From: Candidatus Enterovibrio altilux
GTDB taxonomy: Bacteria; Pseudomonadota; Gammaproteobacteria; Enterobacterales; Vibrionaceae
Length of the DNA stretch: 64,000 nt
Direction: 5' to 3'
Assembly: GCF_002381345.1 (NCBI RefSeq)
Contig: NZ_CP020660.1
Location: 1,240,001-1,304,000, forward strand
Shown: positions 40,193-49,650 of the stretch, in pieces
Numbering within the stretch: position 1 is the first letter of the stretch
Layout of the letters: every line of letters starts with the position of its first letter
Made by a program: the position numbers and the translations under genes
The notes under the pieces: model-generated
Databases searched by the model: none
Told to the model about the DNA's origin: nothing
The model's input: the letters and a program-made list of their open reading frames with translations, nothing else

Positions 40193-40687
40193 ATGATTAC
40201 AGTGTTAGCTGAAACCATTGGTGGAGGTGATGGCTACCTTATCGTTCGTTGTCAGCAGAAAACCAGTTGTGGAAGTTGTGCATCGAAAAATTTTTGTGGA
40301 ACAGGTGTTGTTAGCAATACTTTTTCAGAAAAAATTCTTAATATTAGAGTACCTTTTGCTTTATTTGTTTCTGAGGGAACCATGGTGGAAATTGGTTTTG
40401 AAGAGCAAACCATTCTGAAATTTGCCGCTATTGTTTATATATTTCCTTTATTTTTTATGATTGTGGGTGCATGTATTGGTCAACTTTTTGCAATATTAAT
40501 GGCAAGTAGTGAAGGCATTGTAATTTTATCTTTCATATCTGCTGGTGGAATAGGTGTTATTATAGCACACTATTTTTCACATAAATTGGAACGAGATACA
40601 AGAACGATAGCTAAGCTTATTCATGTCTTCGAGGCATCTGTTATGGAGACTGTGACAATAAATGCCACAACTGAGGATAGCGACTAG
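40193..40687 (+). CDS. rseC: SoxR-reducing/sigma-E locus protein RseC
   Basis: A 164-residue inner-membrane protein of the RseC/MucC family. The N-terminal cysteine cluster (CQQKTSCGSCASKNFCGTG) is intact, followed by a short beta domain, two membrane spans (about residues 75-97 and 101-123) and a C-terminal cytoplasmic tail. RseC family members are linked to SoxR reduction and Rnf-type electron transfer as well as sigma-E control. It is the only undamaged gene of the former rpoE-rseABC cluster. It lies 66 bp ahead of lepA, so it may be kept as part of the lepA transcription unit or for its redox role. Confidence 0.92.
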   Translation: MITVLAETIGGGDGYLIVRCQQKTSCGSCASKNFCGTGVVSNTFSEKILNIRVPFALFVSEGTMVEIGFEEQTILKFAAIVYIFPLFFMIVGACIGQLFAILMASSEGIVILSFISAGGIGVIIAHYFSHKLERDTRTIAKLIHVFEASVMETVTINATTEDSD

Positions 40688-40753
40688 TCATTAATTTCGG
40701 TAGAATCACGTCACTTGATCTATTTAGTTACAAACGAACTAGTCACACTATTT

Positions 40754-42553
40754 ATGAAGCACATTCGAAATTTTTCAATTATTGCTCACATTGATCACGG
40801 TAAGTCAACATTATCAGACCGTCTCATTCAGCTTTGTGGTGGTCTTTCAGACCGTGAAATGGCAGCACAAGTTTTGGATTCTATGGATTTGGAACGCGAA
40901 CGCGGTATCACTATTAAAGCACAGAGTGTGACGCTGAATTACACAGCAAATGATGGGGAAACCTATCAGTTAAACTTCATTGACACTCCAGGACATGTAG
41001 ATTTTTCATATGAAGTATCACGTTCCTTGGCGGCCTGTGAAGGTGCTTTGCTGGTAGTGGACGCAAGTCAGGGTGTAGAAGCTCAAACATTGGCTAATTA
41101 TTACACGGCCATTGAAATGGACCTTGAAGTGATTCCTATTCTGAATAAAGTTGATTTATCTGCTGCTGATCCAGATCGAGTTGCGGCAGAAATCGAAAAC
41201 ATTCTTGGCATTAATGCTGCGGAAGCTGTTCGTTGTTCAGCGAAAACAGGTTGGGGCATTAATCTCGTTCTTGAAGATATAGTGAAAAATATTCCTGCTC
41301 CGGAAGGTGACCCAGAAGAACCTTTACAAGCCTTGATCATTGATTCATGGTTTGATAACTACCTAGGTGTTGTCGCCTTGGTTCGTATTAAACATGGTAG
41401 ACTTAAGAAAGGAGATAAGATAAAGGCTATGGCAATGAGTCAGGTTTGGAGGGTTGATCGCATTGGTATCTTCACGCCCAAACAAAAAGATACCCCAAGT
41501 TTATGTACTGGCGAAGTTGGTTGGGTTGTTTGTGGTATCAAAGATATTTTAGGTGCACCTGTTGGTGATACACTGACTCATGCAAAAAATGGTGCACAAA
41601 CTGCATTACCTGGGTTTAAGAAGGTGAAGCCTCAAGTTTATGCCGGTTTATTCCCAATCTCTTCAGATGATTACGAAAATTTTTGTGTGGCGCTGAGTAA
41701 ATTAAGTTTAAACGATGCATCATTGTTCTATGAACCAGAAAGTTCTGCTGCACTAGGTTTTGGTTTTCGTTGTGGCTTCCTTGGCATGTTACACATGGAA
41801 ATAATTCAAGAACGTTTAGAGCGTGAATACAATTTAGCATTGATCACTACAGCACCAACTGTAGTATATCAAGTCCAGAAAACGAATGGTAATATTTTAT
41901 ATATAGATAATCCTTCTAAATTACCAGCGATTAATGATATTGCGACCATAGGTGAACCTATTGCACGCTGTTATATTTTGGTTCCTTCAAAATTTATTGG
42001 CAGCATTATTATGCTGTGTATTGAAAAGCGTGGTACACAGATAGACATGGTTTACCACGAAAAGCAAGTTGCTTTGACCTATGATATTCCGCTGGGAGAA
42101 GTTGTATTGGACTTCTTTGATTGTCTTAAGTCGACATCACGCGGTTATGCATCACTGGATTACAACTTCCAACGTTATGAAACCTCGAATATGGTGCGTA
42201 TAGATGTATTGTTACATGGCAATATAGTGGATGCGTTGGCGATCATCACGCACAAAGAACACGCACAAAATCGTGGACGTGATTTGGTTGAGAAGATGAA
42301 AGAGTATATTCCTCGTCAACAGTTCGATATTGCAATTCAAGCTGCAATCGGTACACATATTATTGCGCGTTCTACTGTTAAAAAATTGCGAAAGAACGTT
42401 ATTGCTAAGTGTTATGGTGGCGATATCAGCCGTAAAAAAAAATTACTACAGAAGCAAAAAGATGGTAAGAAACGCATGAAGCGGATAGGTAACATAGAAC
42501 TTTCTTCAGAAGCATTCCTTGCGATCTTGCATGTAGGCAAGGATAAATACTAA
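40754..42553 (+). CDS. lepA: Translation elongation factor 4 (LepA)
   Basis: A 599-residue ribosome-dependent GTPase of the EF-G family. G1 AHIDHGKS, switch [12 protein letters not shown]3 DTPGHVDF and G4 NKVD are intact, followed by domains II, III and V and the LepA-specific C-terminal domain ([34 protein letters not shown]). The start ATG at 40754 gives [18 protein letters not shown] as in the family; an in-frame ATG at 40715 would add 13 unconserved residues. It is followed after 15 bp by lepB. Confidence 0.96.
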   Translation: MKHIRNFSIIAHIDHGKSTLSDRLIQLCGGLSDREMAAQVLDSMDLERERGITIKAQSVTLNYTANDGETYQLNFIDTPGHVDFSYEVSRSLAACEGALLVVDASQGVEAQTLANYYTAIEMDLEVIPILNKVDLSAADPDRVAAEIENILGINAAEAVRCSAKTGWGINLVLEDIVKNIPAPEGDPEEPLQALIIDSWFDNYLGVVALVRIKHGRLKKGDKIKAMAMSQVWRVDRIGIFTPKQKDTPSLCTGEVGWVVCGIKDILGAPVGDTLTHAKNGAQTALPGFKKVKPQVYAGLFPISSDDYENFCVALSKLSLNDASLFYEPESSAALGFGFRCGFLGMLHMEIIQERLEREYNLALITTAPTVVYQVQKTNGNILYIDNPSKLPAINDIATIGEPIARCYILVPSKFIGSIIMLCIEKRGTQIDMVYHEKQVALTYDIPLGEVVLDFFDCLKSTSRGYASLDYNFQRYETSNMVRIDVLLHGNIVDALAIITHKEHAQNRGRDLVEKMKEYIPRQQFDIAIQAAIGTHIIARSTVKKLRKNVIAKCYGGDISRKKKLLQKQKDGKKRMKRIGNIELSSEAFLAILHVGKDKY

Positions 42554-42568
42554 AAGTTAGGGAGCATT

Positions 42569-43459
42569 ATGGCAAATATTTTTTCTCTGGTTTTGGTGCT
42601 GGTCACCTTATTGACTGGGGTCATCTGGGCACTGGATAGATTCAGATGGGCTCAGCAACGCATTAAAAAAGCTACACAAACGCTGAACTCGGAGAGGAGT
42701 GAGTTAAGTGCCGCACAAGTTGCATCGCAGCCTATTTGGATTGAAATGGCCGTTTCAGTGTTCCCTGTTATTGGTTTTGTTTTGGTTCTGCGTTCATTTA
42801 TTTACGAGCCATTCCAAATTCCTTCTGGCTCTATGATGCCTACATTGCTTGCGGGTGACTTCATTTGGGTGGAAAAATTTGCTTATGGCATAAAAGATCC
42901 TATTTTTCGTCATAAATTAATTGAGACTGGTAAACCCAAGCGTGGAGATGTGGTAGTGTTTAAGTACCCGCCACAGCCAAGCTTGGACTTCATTAAACGT
43001 GTGGTTGGCCTTCCAGATGACATAGTTCGTTATAGTGAAAATAAGCGCCTTTGTATTCAAAGTAAAGGTGAAGCAACCTGTGAGTTGGTGAAAATGGGTG
43101 ACGTTCACGAAAACTCATTTACTCAGCACGGTGTTAGTTTAATTCAAGCACAAGAGCTGTTTGATGAAGTACCACACCAAATTTTAGTTAACCCCTATGC
43201 TCCAAATCAATCTGCGCAGTATTACCCGCAACCGGGCTTGAATGAGTGGATCGTTCCCGAAGGTCAGTACTTTGTTATGGGTGATAACCGTGACAACAGT
43301 AGGGACAGCCGTTTCTGGGGATTTGTTCCTGAGGCGAATTTAGTTGGCAAGGCAGTAGGTATATGGACCAGTTTTGAATTTAATGATCAGGGCTATGGTT
43401 TCTTACCTTCATGGGTACCTGTTAGTGTGCGTTTTCATCGTATCGGCGGCATTGATTAA
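42569..43459 (+). CDS. lepB: Signal peptidase I (LepB)
   Basis: A 296-residue inner-membrane serine protease that removes Sec and Tat signal peptides. Two N-terminal membrane segments (about residues 3-22 and 58-76) precede the catalytic domain with Ser88 in [11 protein letters not shown] and Lys143 in FIKRVVGLP. Box [18 protein letters not shown] is also intact. The usual Gly in VGLPGD is Asp here (VGLPDD), probably tolerated. It lies between lepA and rnc in the conserved lepA-lepB-rnc-era operon. Confidence 0.95.
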   Translation: MANIFSLVLVLVTLLTGVIWALDRFRWAQQRIKKATQTLNSERSELSAAQVASQPIWIEMAVSVFPVIGFVLVLRSFIYEPFQIPSGSMMPTLLAGDFIWVEKFAYGIKDPIFRHKLIETGKPKRGDVVVFKYPPQPSLDFIKRVVGLPDDIVRYSENKRLCIQSKGEATCELVKMGDVHENSFTQHGVSLIQAQELFDEVPHQILVNPYAPNQSAQYYPQPGLNEWIVPEGQYFVMGDNRDNSRDSRFWGFVPEANLVGKAVGIWTSFEFNDQGYGFLPSWVPVSVRFHRIGGID

Positions 43460-43470
43460 CTTGGAATAAC

Positions 43471-44145
43471 ATGACAATACCAACACATAAATTACAGCGT
43501 CGCATAGCTTATGAATTTCGTAATATTATGCTACTAAGTCTTGCTTTAACTCATCGAAGTGCAAGTGGTCACCATAATGAACGTTTAGAGTTTTTGGGGG
43601 ACTCTATTTTGAGCTTCGTTGTGGCTGATAATCTTTACCATCGTTTCCCGAACGTTGATGAAGGTGACATGAGTCGTATGCGTGCAACCTTAGTTCGTGG
43701 TAATACTTTAGCTGAGCTAGGTCGAGAATTTAAGCTAGGTAATGTTCTGAAATTAGGGCAAGGTGAATTAAAAAGCGGGGGCTCTAGTCGTAATTCTATT
43801 CTTGCTGATGCAGTTGAAGCGATCATTGGCGCTATCTATCTTGACAGTGATCTGGAAACAGTCCGTGAAACTATCCTGGGTTGGTACAAAGAACGTCTAG
43901 AGACCATTATGCCGGGTACTAATCAGAAAGATCCAAAAACACTATTGCAGGAATGCCTTCAAGGGCGGCATAAGCCATTACCCGTCTATGATATAACTCA
44001 AGTGGATGGAGAAGCGCACAACCAGCGATTTACTGTTGAATGTAGAATCGCAGGTCTGGAACGCCCTGTCGTAGGTAAAGGCAGCAATCGTCGTAAAGCA
44101 GAACAAGAGGCTGCAGAACGAGCATTAGAGAGGCTGGACTCATGA
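43471..44145 (+). CDS. rnc: Ribonuclease III
   Basis: A 224-residue double-strand RNA endonuclease for rRNA processing and antisense-mediated decay. The signature [18 protein letters not shown] and the second acidic site ([15 protein letters not shown]) are intact. The C-terminal dsRNA-binding domain ([12 protein letters not shown] ... [18 protein letters not shown]) is also intact. The stop codon overlaps the era start (ATGA), giving translational coupling. Full length for the family. Confidence 0.96.
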   Translation: MTIPTHKLQRRIAYEFRNIMLLSLALTHRSASGHHNERLEFLGDSILSFVVADNLYHRFPNVDEGDMSRMRATLVRGNTLAELGREFKLGNVLKLGQGELKSGGSSRNSILADAVEAIIGAIYLDSDLETVRETILGWYKERLETIMPGTNQKDPKTLLQECLQGRHKPLPVYDITQVDGEAHNQRFTVECRIAGLERPVVGKGSNRRKAEQEAAERALERLDS

Positions 44146-45056
44146 CAGACTCGTATCAAATTCACCACAGTGGTTTCATTTCTATAGTTGGTCGCCCTAA
44201 CGTGGGTAAGTCAACGCTCCTTAACCGTTTGGTTGGGCAGAAACTATCTATTACCTCGCGTAAACCTCAAACCACTCGCCACCGCATTATGGGTGTTGAT
44301 ACTCATGATAGTTATCAGGCGATGTACGTAGACACTCCAGGACTTCACATTGAAAAAAAACGCACGATTAATCGCTTAATGAACCGTACTGCGACAAGTG
44401 CATTGACAGGCGTTGAGCTGGTACTGTTCTTAGTGGACGGAACTCAGTGGACCGAAGATGATCAAATGGTGCTTAATAAGTTGAAGAAGTCAGGCCTTCC
44501 AACGGTTCTGTTAGTCAACAAAGTTGACAACATTCGTGAAAAAGGGAAGTTATTTCCACATTTACAGGCGTTGAGTGAGAAAATGGATTTCATCGATATT
44601 GTGCCTGTTTCAGCAAAAAAAGGCACCAATGTCGACGTAATTAAAAAGTTGGTACGTGATTCGCTACCAGAAGGTGAGTGGTATTTCCCGAAGGAGTATG
44701 TTACTGACCGTTCACAGCGTTTTATGGCGTCTGAAATTATTCGTGAAAAATTAATGCGTTTTTTGGGTGATGAATTGCCATATGCTGTAACCGTAGAAAT
44801 TGAGCGTTTTGATTACAATTCAGATACTAATGGCTTTAAAATTAATGGATTGATTTTGGTTGAACGCAATGGACAAAAACGTATGATTATTGGCAAAGGT
44901 GGCGATAAAATTAAAATTATTGGTCGTGAAGCTCGCTTAGACATGGAAACAATGTTTGAACGTAAAGTTTATCTTGAATTGTGGATTAAAGTGAAATCTG
45001 GTTGGGCAGATGACGTATGTGCCTTGCGCGGTCTTGGCTATATTGATGATCTTTGA
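44142..45056 (+). CDS. era: GTPase Era
   Basis: A 304-residue GTPase that binds the 3' end of 16S rRNA during 30S assembly. G1 [10 protein letters not shown]2 region [14 protein letters not shown]3 DTPGLH, G4 NKVD and G5 SAKKGTNV are present. The C-terminal KH domain includes [20 protein letters not shown]. It overlaps rnc by 4 bp. It is complete, unlike recO, which normally follows it and is here only a stub. Confidence 0.96.
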   Translation: MTDSYQIHHSGFISIVGRPNVGKSTLLNRLVGQKLSITSRKPQTTRHRIMGVDTHDSYQAMYVDTPGLHIEKKRTINRLMNRTATSALTGVELVLFLVDGTQWTEDDQMVLNKLKKSGLPTVLLVNKVDNIREKGKLFPHLQALSEKMDFIDIVPVSAKKGTNVDVIKKLVRDSLPEGEWYFPKEYVTDRSQRFMASEIIREKLMRFLGDELPYAVTVEIERFDYNSDTNGFKINGLILVERNGQKRMIIGKGGDKIKIIGREARLDMETMFERKVYLELWIKVKSGWADDVCALRGLGYIDDL

Positions 45057-45087
45057 TCGAAGATATGCGAAATAAGACAGAAGCAAC

Positions 45088-45200
45088 ATGGAAGATATGC
45101 AAAGTTATTGTGTTTTGTACTCGTATTTTTACAGTAAAATCAACTTTATTGTGGGTGCTCTTAGTGAAAATCATGGATAAGTTAGCTTGATGACCGAAGG
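45088..45200 (+). pseudogene. recO: recO remnant, first ~32 codons then IS
   Basis: From the ATG at 45088 the translation is MEDMQSYCVLYSYFYSKINF then IVGALSENHG, a stop, and VS. It aligns with the RecO start (ME.[31 protein letters not shown] pattern). An IS terminus follows at 45201. RecO loads RecA on SSB-coated DNA in the RecFOR pathway. The location 31 bp after era is the standard recO position. Confidence 0.82.
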
Positions 45201-46442
45201 AATTTTGTTTCCTAATTTGCATTCAGATAGTAAATCCCCACATAATTCACTATTAGACAACCGCTGTCGTATTAGATTTACCTAGTCTTGTCAGCTTATT
45301 TAACGCTTTATCATGGTGTCGGTTTAACTAATTTGAGTTGTACGACTCCTTAGGCTCAAGGTCCCTCCAAGTGATTTTTTGAATCGTACCATTGCTGTCT
45401 CTGCTCGAGAGCGTTTATGGTGACTGGCTTTATTTCCTAAATAAAGGAATAAAAATTTCACTCAACACTCTAAACAGTTAGGTTTACTTAAATGTTCAGG
45501 TCTATGAATAATTTTCACGGCAAAACAACTAACTGGAAGCAGCATAATCAAGCTTTAATCAATAGTGGCTTACTAACATTCTGGATTGATGAAGAAGCTA
45601 TTCCGCTATGGAATCAAACTAAGTAGGGTAATGATGGGAGATTTTGTTTATTTAGCGATTTAGCCATTACGATGGCTCTTATGTTAAATGCGTATTTTAA
45701 TGCCATTGAGCAGTTTGCCAAAATTTATTAATTTTGTTTTCAAACTTGCTCAACTGCCGTTGTCATGCCCTCACTATTCATGCATGAGCAAGCGAATTAA
45801 AATGGTTGACGTCCCGTTCAAAATGAAAAAAAAAGGAAGCATCCAGTATTTATCTATTGATTTTACGGGTTAAAAGTCTACGGTGAAGGAGAATAGAAAG
45901 TAAAAAAGCATGGTACGAATGGGAAACGGCGAGTCTAACGTAAGTTACATTTAGCGGTAGATATAAATATGCATCAAATGTGATTGGCTATAAGGTGCTA
46001 CCTAACTTACTAAAACAGACCCGTCGAAAAATCAATAAAATATTAGCCAATAGTGCTTATAACATTAGACAATGTTACGAAATAATTTGTATTAAACGAG
46101 CGGCATCACTTATACCATCAAGAAAAAAATAATTTTTTGGAAACGATGTCATCCGCATTATTTAGCGGTTTATTACCAAAAATTATATGGTTCAAATGAG
46201 CATAGAAAAACGAGGTATGGTTACCATCAATGTCTCCTATCAGAGACGGTAATGTCTCGAGTCAAAAACTACTAAGAGGGACATTGAGTTTAAGAGATCA
46301 TAATGCTCAGGTTAGCGAAACTCACGCCGTGATAAAAGCGTTAAATAAGTTGACTGGACTAGGTATGCCCAAAACAAAAGCGATTGTTTAATAGTGAATC
46401 ATTTTGGGATTTATTATCTGAACTCATATTTGGAATAAAGCT
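45201..46442 (+). mobile_element. IS5-family composite element (inverted 3' end + full copy), best-preserved example
   Basis: The inverted 3' end starts AATTTTGTTTCCTAA at 45201 and extends 225 bp to TTTATGGTGACT. It is fused to a full plus copy starting GGCTTTATTTCCTAA (45426) and ending TTTGGAATAAAGC (46442). Transposase pieces are readable (YSCMSKRIKMVDVPFKMKKK, IDFTG) but interrupted. Both outer ends are the same 3'-type terminus in inverted orientation. Confidence 0.83.
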
Positions 46443-46528
46443 TATAAAACGATGAACATGGACATTTTTGTGTTAAACGTGTATGAATGATAGTCCATAT
46501 GTATAAACCTAAAACTGAACAATTAAGT

Positions 46529-47332
46529 ATGTCTACTGTTATATTACCTGCTTCAAAAAGTTATCAGCAACGTTTTGATGGTACACGTCGTTTATATGGC
46601 ATGTCTAAACTGGAAATTTTAAGGCAATCTCATGTATGTGTGATTGGTATCGGTGGTGTTGGATCTTGGGCCGTAGAAGCATTGGCTAGAAGCGGTGTGG
46701 GCGCACTAACTTTGATTGATATGGATGATATATGTGTGACGAATATTAATCGTCAAATCCATGCAATGTCTGGCACCATTGGTCAAAGCAAAATCGCAGT
46801 AATGTCAGATCGTGTTCGTTTGATTAACCCTGATTGTAGTGTGCAGTTGATTGATGATTTTATTTCTGAAGAAAATATTTCTGAGTATATTACTAAAGAA
46901 TTTGATTATGTTTTAGATGCCATTGATAGCCTCAAACCTAAAACCGCACTGATTGCATACTGTAAGCGAAATAAGATTAAGATTATTACTGTCGGAGGTA
47001 CTGGAGGTCAGCTTGATCCGACCCAAATTCAAGTAGCAGATCTTACTAAAACAATTCAGGATCCTTTGGCGGCTAAGTTACGTAATAAGTTGCGTCGGTT
47101 CCATAATTTTACAAAAATTCCAGGCCGTACATTTGGTGTCGATTGTGTGTTTTCTACAGAGCGGCTAAAATACCTGCAACCTGATGGTAGCGTGTGTGAA
47201 ATTAAAGTTCCTGTGGAAGGATATAAGCGAATGAATTGCAACAGTGGATTTGGTACGGCAGCCATGGTAACGGCCACATTTGGTTTTATTGCGGTATCTC
47301 GCATTATGATAAAGTTGATAATGCAGAAATAA
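46529..47332 (+). CDS. tcdA: tRNA threonylcarbamoyladenosine dehydratase TcdA (CsdL)
   Basis: An E1-like ATP-dependent enzyme that dehydrates t6A37 to cyclic ct6A in tRNAs. The Rossmann ATP site CVIGIGGVGSWAVEALARSG is intact, along with IDMDDICVTNINRQIHA and the family segment TGGQLDPTQIQVADLTKTIQ. DCVFSTE and SGFGTAAMVTATFGF follow. I start at the ATG at 46529 (MSTVILPASKSYQQRF), matching homologues. The frame is open back to an ATG at 46487, adding 14 unconserved residues. No strong ribosome binding site is seen at either. The upstream IS ends 86 bp before. Confidence 0.93.
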   Translation: MSTVILPASKSYQQRFDGTRRLYGMSKLEILRQSHVCVIGIGGVGSWAVEALARSGVGALTLIDMDDICVTNINRQIHAMSGTIGQSKIAVMSDRVRLINPDCSVQLIDDFISEENISEYITKEFDYVLDAIDSLKPKTALIAYCKRNKIKIITVGGTGGQLDPTQIQVADLTKTIQDPLAAKLRNKLRRFHNFTKIPGRTFGVDCVFSTERLKYLQPDGSVCEIKVPVEGYKRMNCNSGFGTAAMVTATFGFIAVSRIMIKLIMQK

Positions 47333-47365
47333 GTGTATTAGACGCAGAGCAAAATAACATAACTG

Positions 47366-47394
47366 AAAAAAAGCCACTCAGTTAAGTGGCCTCT
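47366..47394. terminator. Bidirectional terminator between tcdA and phaC
   Basis: GCCACT (47373) pairs with AGTGGC (47390) around a CAGTTA loop. On the minus strand the stem is followed by seven T residues, a good terminator for the pha operon. On the plus strand the tail CTCTTATTTT is weaker but could stop tcdA. Confidence 0.85.
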
Positions 47395-47423
47395 TATTTT
47401 GCATTATTGAAATGATGCTTATA

Positions 47424-49232
47424 TTAAACGTTTGTTTTAGTTTGGGCTACTTTGGTTTCTTTCATTTCAAATGGAAGCCTCTGCTTTACGTATTTGCCTG
47501 GTGCAATAAAAAGAACAGGAAAGTTTTCAGAACCCTGTGAACATGGCTCAATTTGTTCTTTTGGACAGTAGGTTTTTAACCATTTATTCCAGTGTGGCCA
47601 CCATGAGCCTGTGTTGTGCTTTGCAGCATTCAACCATTGTTCGGCTGATTCACATAACTCTGGATTTATCCAAAAGCCATATTTATTTTTACTTGGGTGA
47701 TTCACGATACCTCCAATGTGTCCTGATTCACCTAACACAAAGGTCTTACTGCCATTTAAATTTAGTGCGCCACAGTAAGTCCCTTGCCATAGCGCAATAT
47801 GGTCTTCTTTAGTTGAGATAAAATAGGTAGGGATTTTGATTTTATTTAAATCGATCCATACACCACCTATTTTTACGCCTTTCTCTTTGACTAAACGATT
47901 ATTTAGGTAAAGTTCACGTAACATGAAATTATGAGTAGCAGCTGTAATATTGATGCTATCACTGTTCCAGTAAAGGAGATCAAAATTGACAGGACTATTC
48001 CCTTTGAGATAGTTGTCGATGTAGTAATTCCAATATAGGTTATTTTCACGCAGTAGGTTAAATGTTACGTTTAATGAGCGCCCATCCATGTAACCACGCT
48101 CGTTATTTTGTGTTTCTATAGCGCTAATAATATTTTCATTAATATATATTCCCACTTCGCCAGGTTGTGCAAAGTCAAGGATCGTCGTGAGGAACGTGGC
48201 TGATTTAATACGTGTTTTCATGCGTTTTGCCGCATAGTAAGCGACAGTGCTAGCCAATAGAGTGCCGCCTATACAGTAACCTGCAGCATTGATTTGTGAT
48301 TGTCCTGTGATGTCTTCAATAGCAGATACTGCTTTAACGACACCTTCAGTAACATAATCACTAAATTCTACATTTTTTTGTTCAATACCAGGATTGCGCC
48401 ACGACATTATGAATACAGTGTGGCCTTGCTCGACTAACCAACGCATCATTGAGTTATTTTCACGAAGATCCAGAATATAGTACTTGTTGACGAAAGGTGG
48501 CACTATGAGTAATGGTATTGCGTTTACTTTTTTTGTCATTGGACGATATTGGATTAGTTCAAATAGCTCATTTTGATACACTACATCACCTGGAGTGCTC
48601 GCAATGTCCTCGCCAATACGAAATGCATCGTTGTTTGTCATTCTGATTTTGAGGATGTCTGAACTTGACTCAAGATCTTCTTGAAATTGTTTGAGACCTT
48701 GAATTAAGTTTTTACCATTTTTTTCAAGCGTTAAGCGAAATAACTCCGGGTTTGTTCCAATGAAATTACTTGGAGACATAGCATTAATGACTTGACGCGA
48801 AAAAAAGGTTAAGCGTTCTTTGGCTTTTTTATCTAGGCCGTCAACTGCGTCGATGGTTTCAAGTAATGTACGGCTAAACAAAAGGTAGGATTGTTTTATA
48901 AAGTTGTAAAGAACTTCATCTTGCCAACCTTTGTCTTGGAAGCGTTTATCGTCTTTTTCTGGGGCAACGATTTCTTCACTATTTGTAGCGAGAGTAATAT
49001 TTTGCCAAATTTGTAGCTGCTTTTCCCACCACTGTATTTGAATGTGTAACATTGTAGCAGGTTGATTTGCGGCATTTTCAAGAAACTGAGTTGTATCATC
49101 GATACTTATTTTTTTCATTGCGTGGTTCAGGGGGGTGTTTACGGCTGCCTTGCCTTGCTCAAAATCCTGCCACCATTGCTGGTTACTTTCTTGGAGTTTT
49201 ACAAGGTAGTCCGAGAAGAAGCTCTGAAACAT
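47424..49232 (-). CDS. phaC: Class I poly(3-hydroxyalkanoate) synthase
   Basis: A 602-residue PHA synthase that polymerises (R)-3-hydroxybutyryl-CoA into storage granules. The alpha/beta-hydrolase core carries the lipase-like box with the nucleophilic Cys in NAAGYCIGGTLL. Also present are the PPFVNKYYILDLRENNSMMR segment, the catalytic Asp region (ISTKEDHIALW) and the His in GESGHIGGIVN. The length suits class I enzymes. It is the last gene of phaB-phaA-phaP-phaC, separated from phaP by 60 bp containing a hairpin. No damage is visible. Confidence 0.95.
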   Translation of the reverse strand: MFQSFFSDYLVKLQESNQQWWQDFEQGKAAVNTPLNHAMKKISIDDTTQFLENAANQPATMLHIQIQWWEKQLQIWQNITLATNSEEIVAPEKDDKRFQDKGWQDEVLYNFIKQSYLLFSRTLLETIDAVDGLDKKAKERLTFFSRQVINAMSPSNFIGTNPELFRLTLEKNGKNLIQGLKQFQEDLESSSDILKIRMTNNDAFRIGEDIASTPGDVVYQNELFELIQYRPMTKKVNAIPLLIVPPFVNKYYILDLRENNSMMRWLVEQGHTVFIMSWRNPGIEQKNVEFSDYVTEGVVKAVSAIEDITGQSQINAAGYCIGGTLLASTVAYYAAKRMKTRIKSATFLTTILDFAQPGEVGIYINENIISAIETQNNERGYMDGRSLNVTFNLLRENNLYWNYYIDNYLKGNSPVNFDLLYWNSDSINITAATHNFMLRELYLNNRLVKEKGVKIGGVWIDLNKIKIPTYFISTKEDHIALWQGTYCGALNLNGSKTFVLGESGHIGGIVNHPSKNKYGFWINPELCESAEQWLNAAKHNTGSWWPHWNKWLKTYCPKEQIEPCSQGSENFPVLFIAPGKYVKQRLPFEMKETKVAQTKTNV

Positions 49233-49257
49233 GTGTAAACCCTCTTTATCGGAAACG

Positions 49258-49284
49258 ATACCGCCCTCTTTAAAAGAGGGCGTT
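49258..49284 (-). promoter_or_regulatory. Intercistronic hairpin between phaP and phaC
   Basis: GCCCTCTTT and AAAGAGGGC form a near-perfect stem with almost no loop, with no T tract after it on the minus strand. It may be an mRNA-stability or partial-termination element setting the phasin to synthase ratio. This is inference. Confidence 0.6.
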
Positions 49285-49292
49285 AACCTTGG

Positions 49293-49640
49293 TTAAGCTG
49301 GAGTAGCAGCTTTGAGATTTTCAGTTGCTAGTTGCTCAAGATCGTCTTTGAATTCTTTAGCTACTGCTTGCAATTTGGCACTGTCATCCATCATATACTG
49401 AGATAGCTTCGTCATTGCTGTAAGTTGTTGGCTGGCGTATGAAGTTAGAGAAGTTACGTCTGTAACGCTGCTTGCTGCTTTAACTTGTGCTAAGCCCATT
49501 TCACTGTAGGTGCGAACTGCATTTAGTTGCAGTTCAGTAAGCATTTCAACGGTTTTTGCTACCATTTTATTGAATTTTACATAAGGTGCCAGAGTTTTTT
49601 CAGCTTGCTCTGAAAATGTTTTAAACACATCTGTATACAT
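49293..49640 (-). CDS. phaP: Phasin family protein PhaP
   Basis: A 115-residue all-helical protein of the phasin type found with vibrio PHA genes (MYTDVFKTFSEQAEKTLAPY, then KFNKMVAKTVEMLTELQLNA). Heptad-like amphipathic helices run throughout. Phasins coat PHA granules and control their number and size. It lies 10 bp downstream of phaA and upstream of phaC. The C-terminus ends in a short Ala-rich stretch (ENLKAATPA). Confidence 0.92.
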   Translation of the reverse strand: MYTDVFKTFSEQAEKTLAPYVKFNKMVAKTVEMLTELQLNAVRTYSEMGLAQVKAASSVTDVTSLTSYASQQLTAMTKLSQYMMDDSAKLQAVAKEFKDDLEQLATENLKAATPA

Positions 49641-49650
49641 GGTGTATCTC

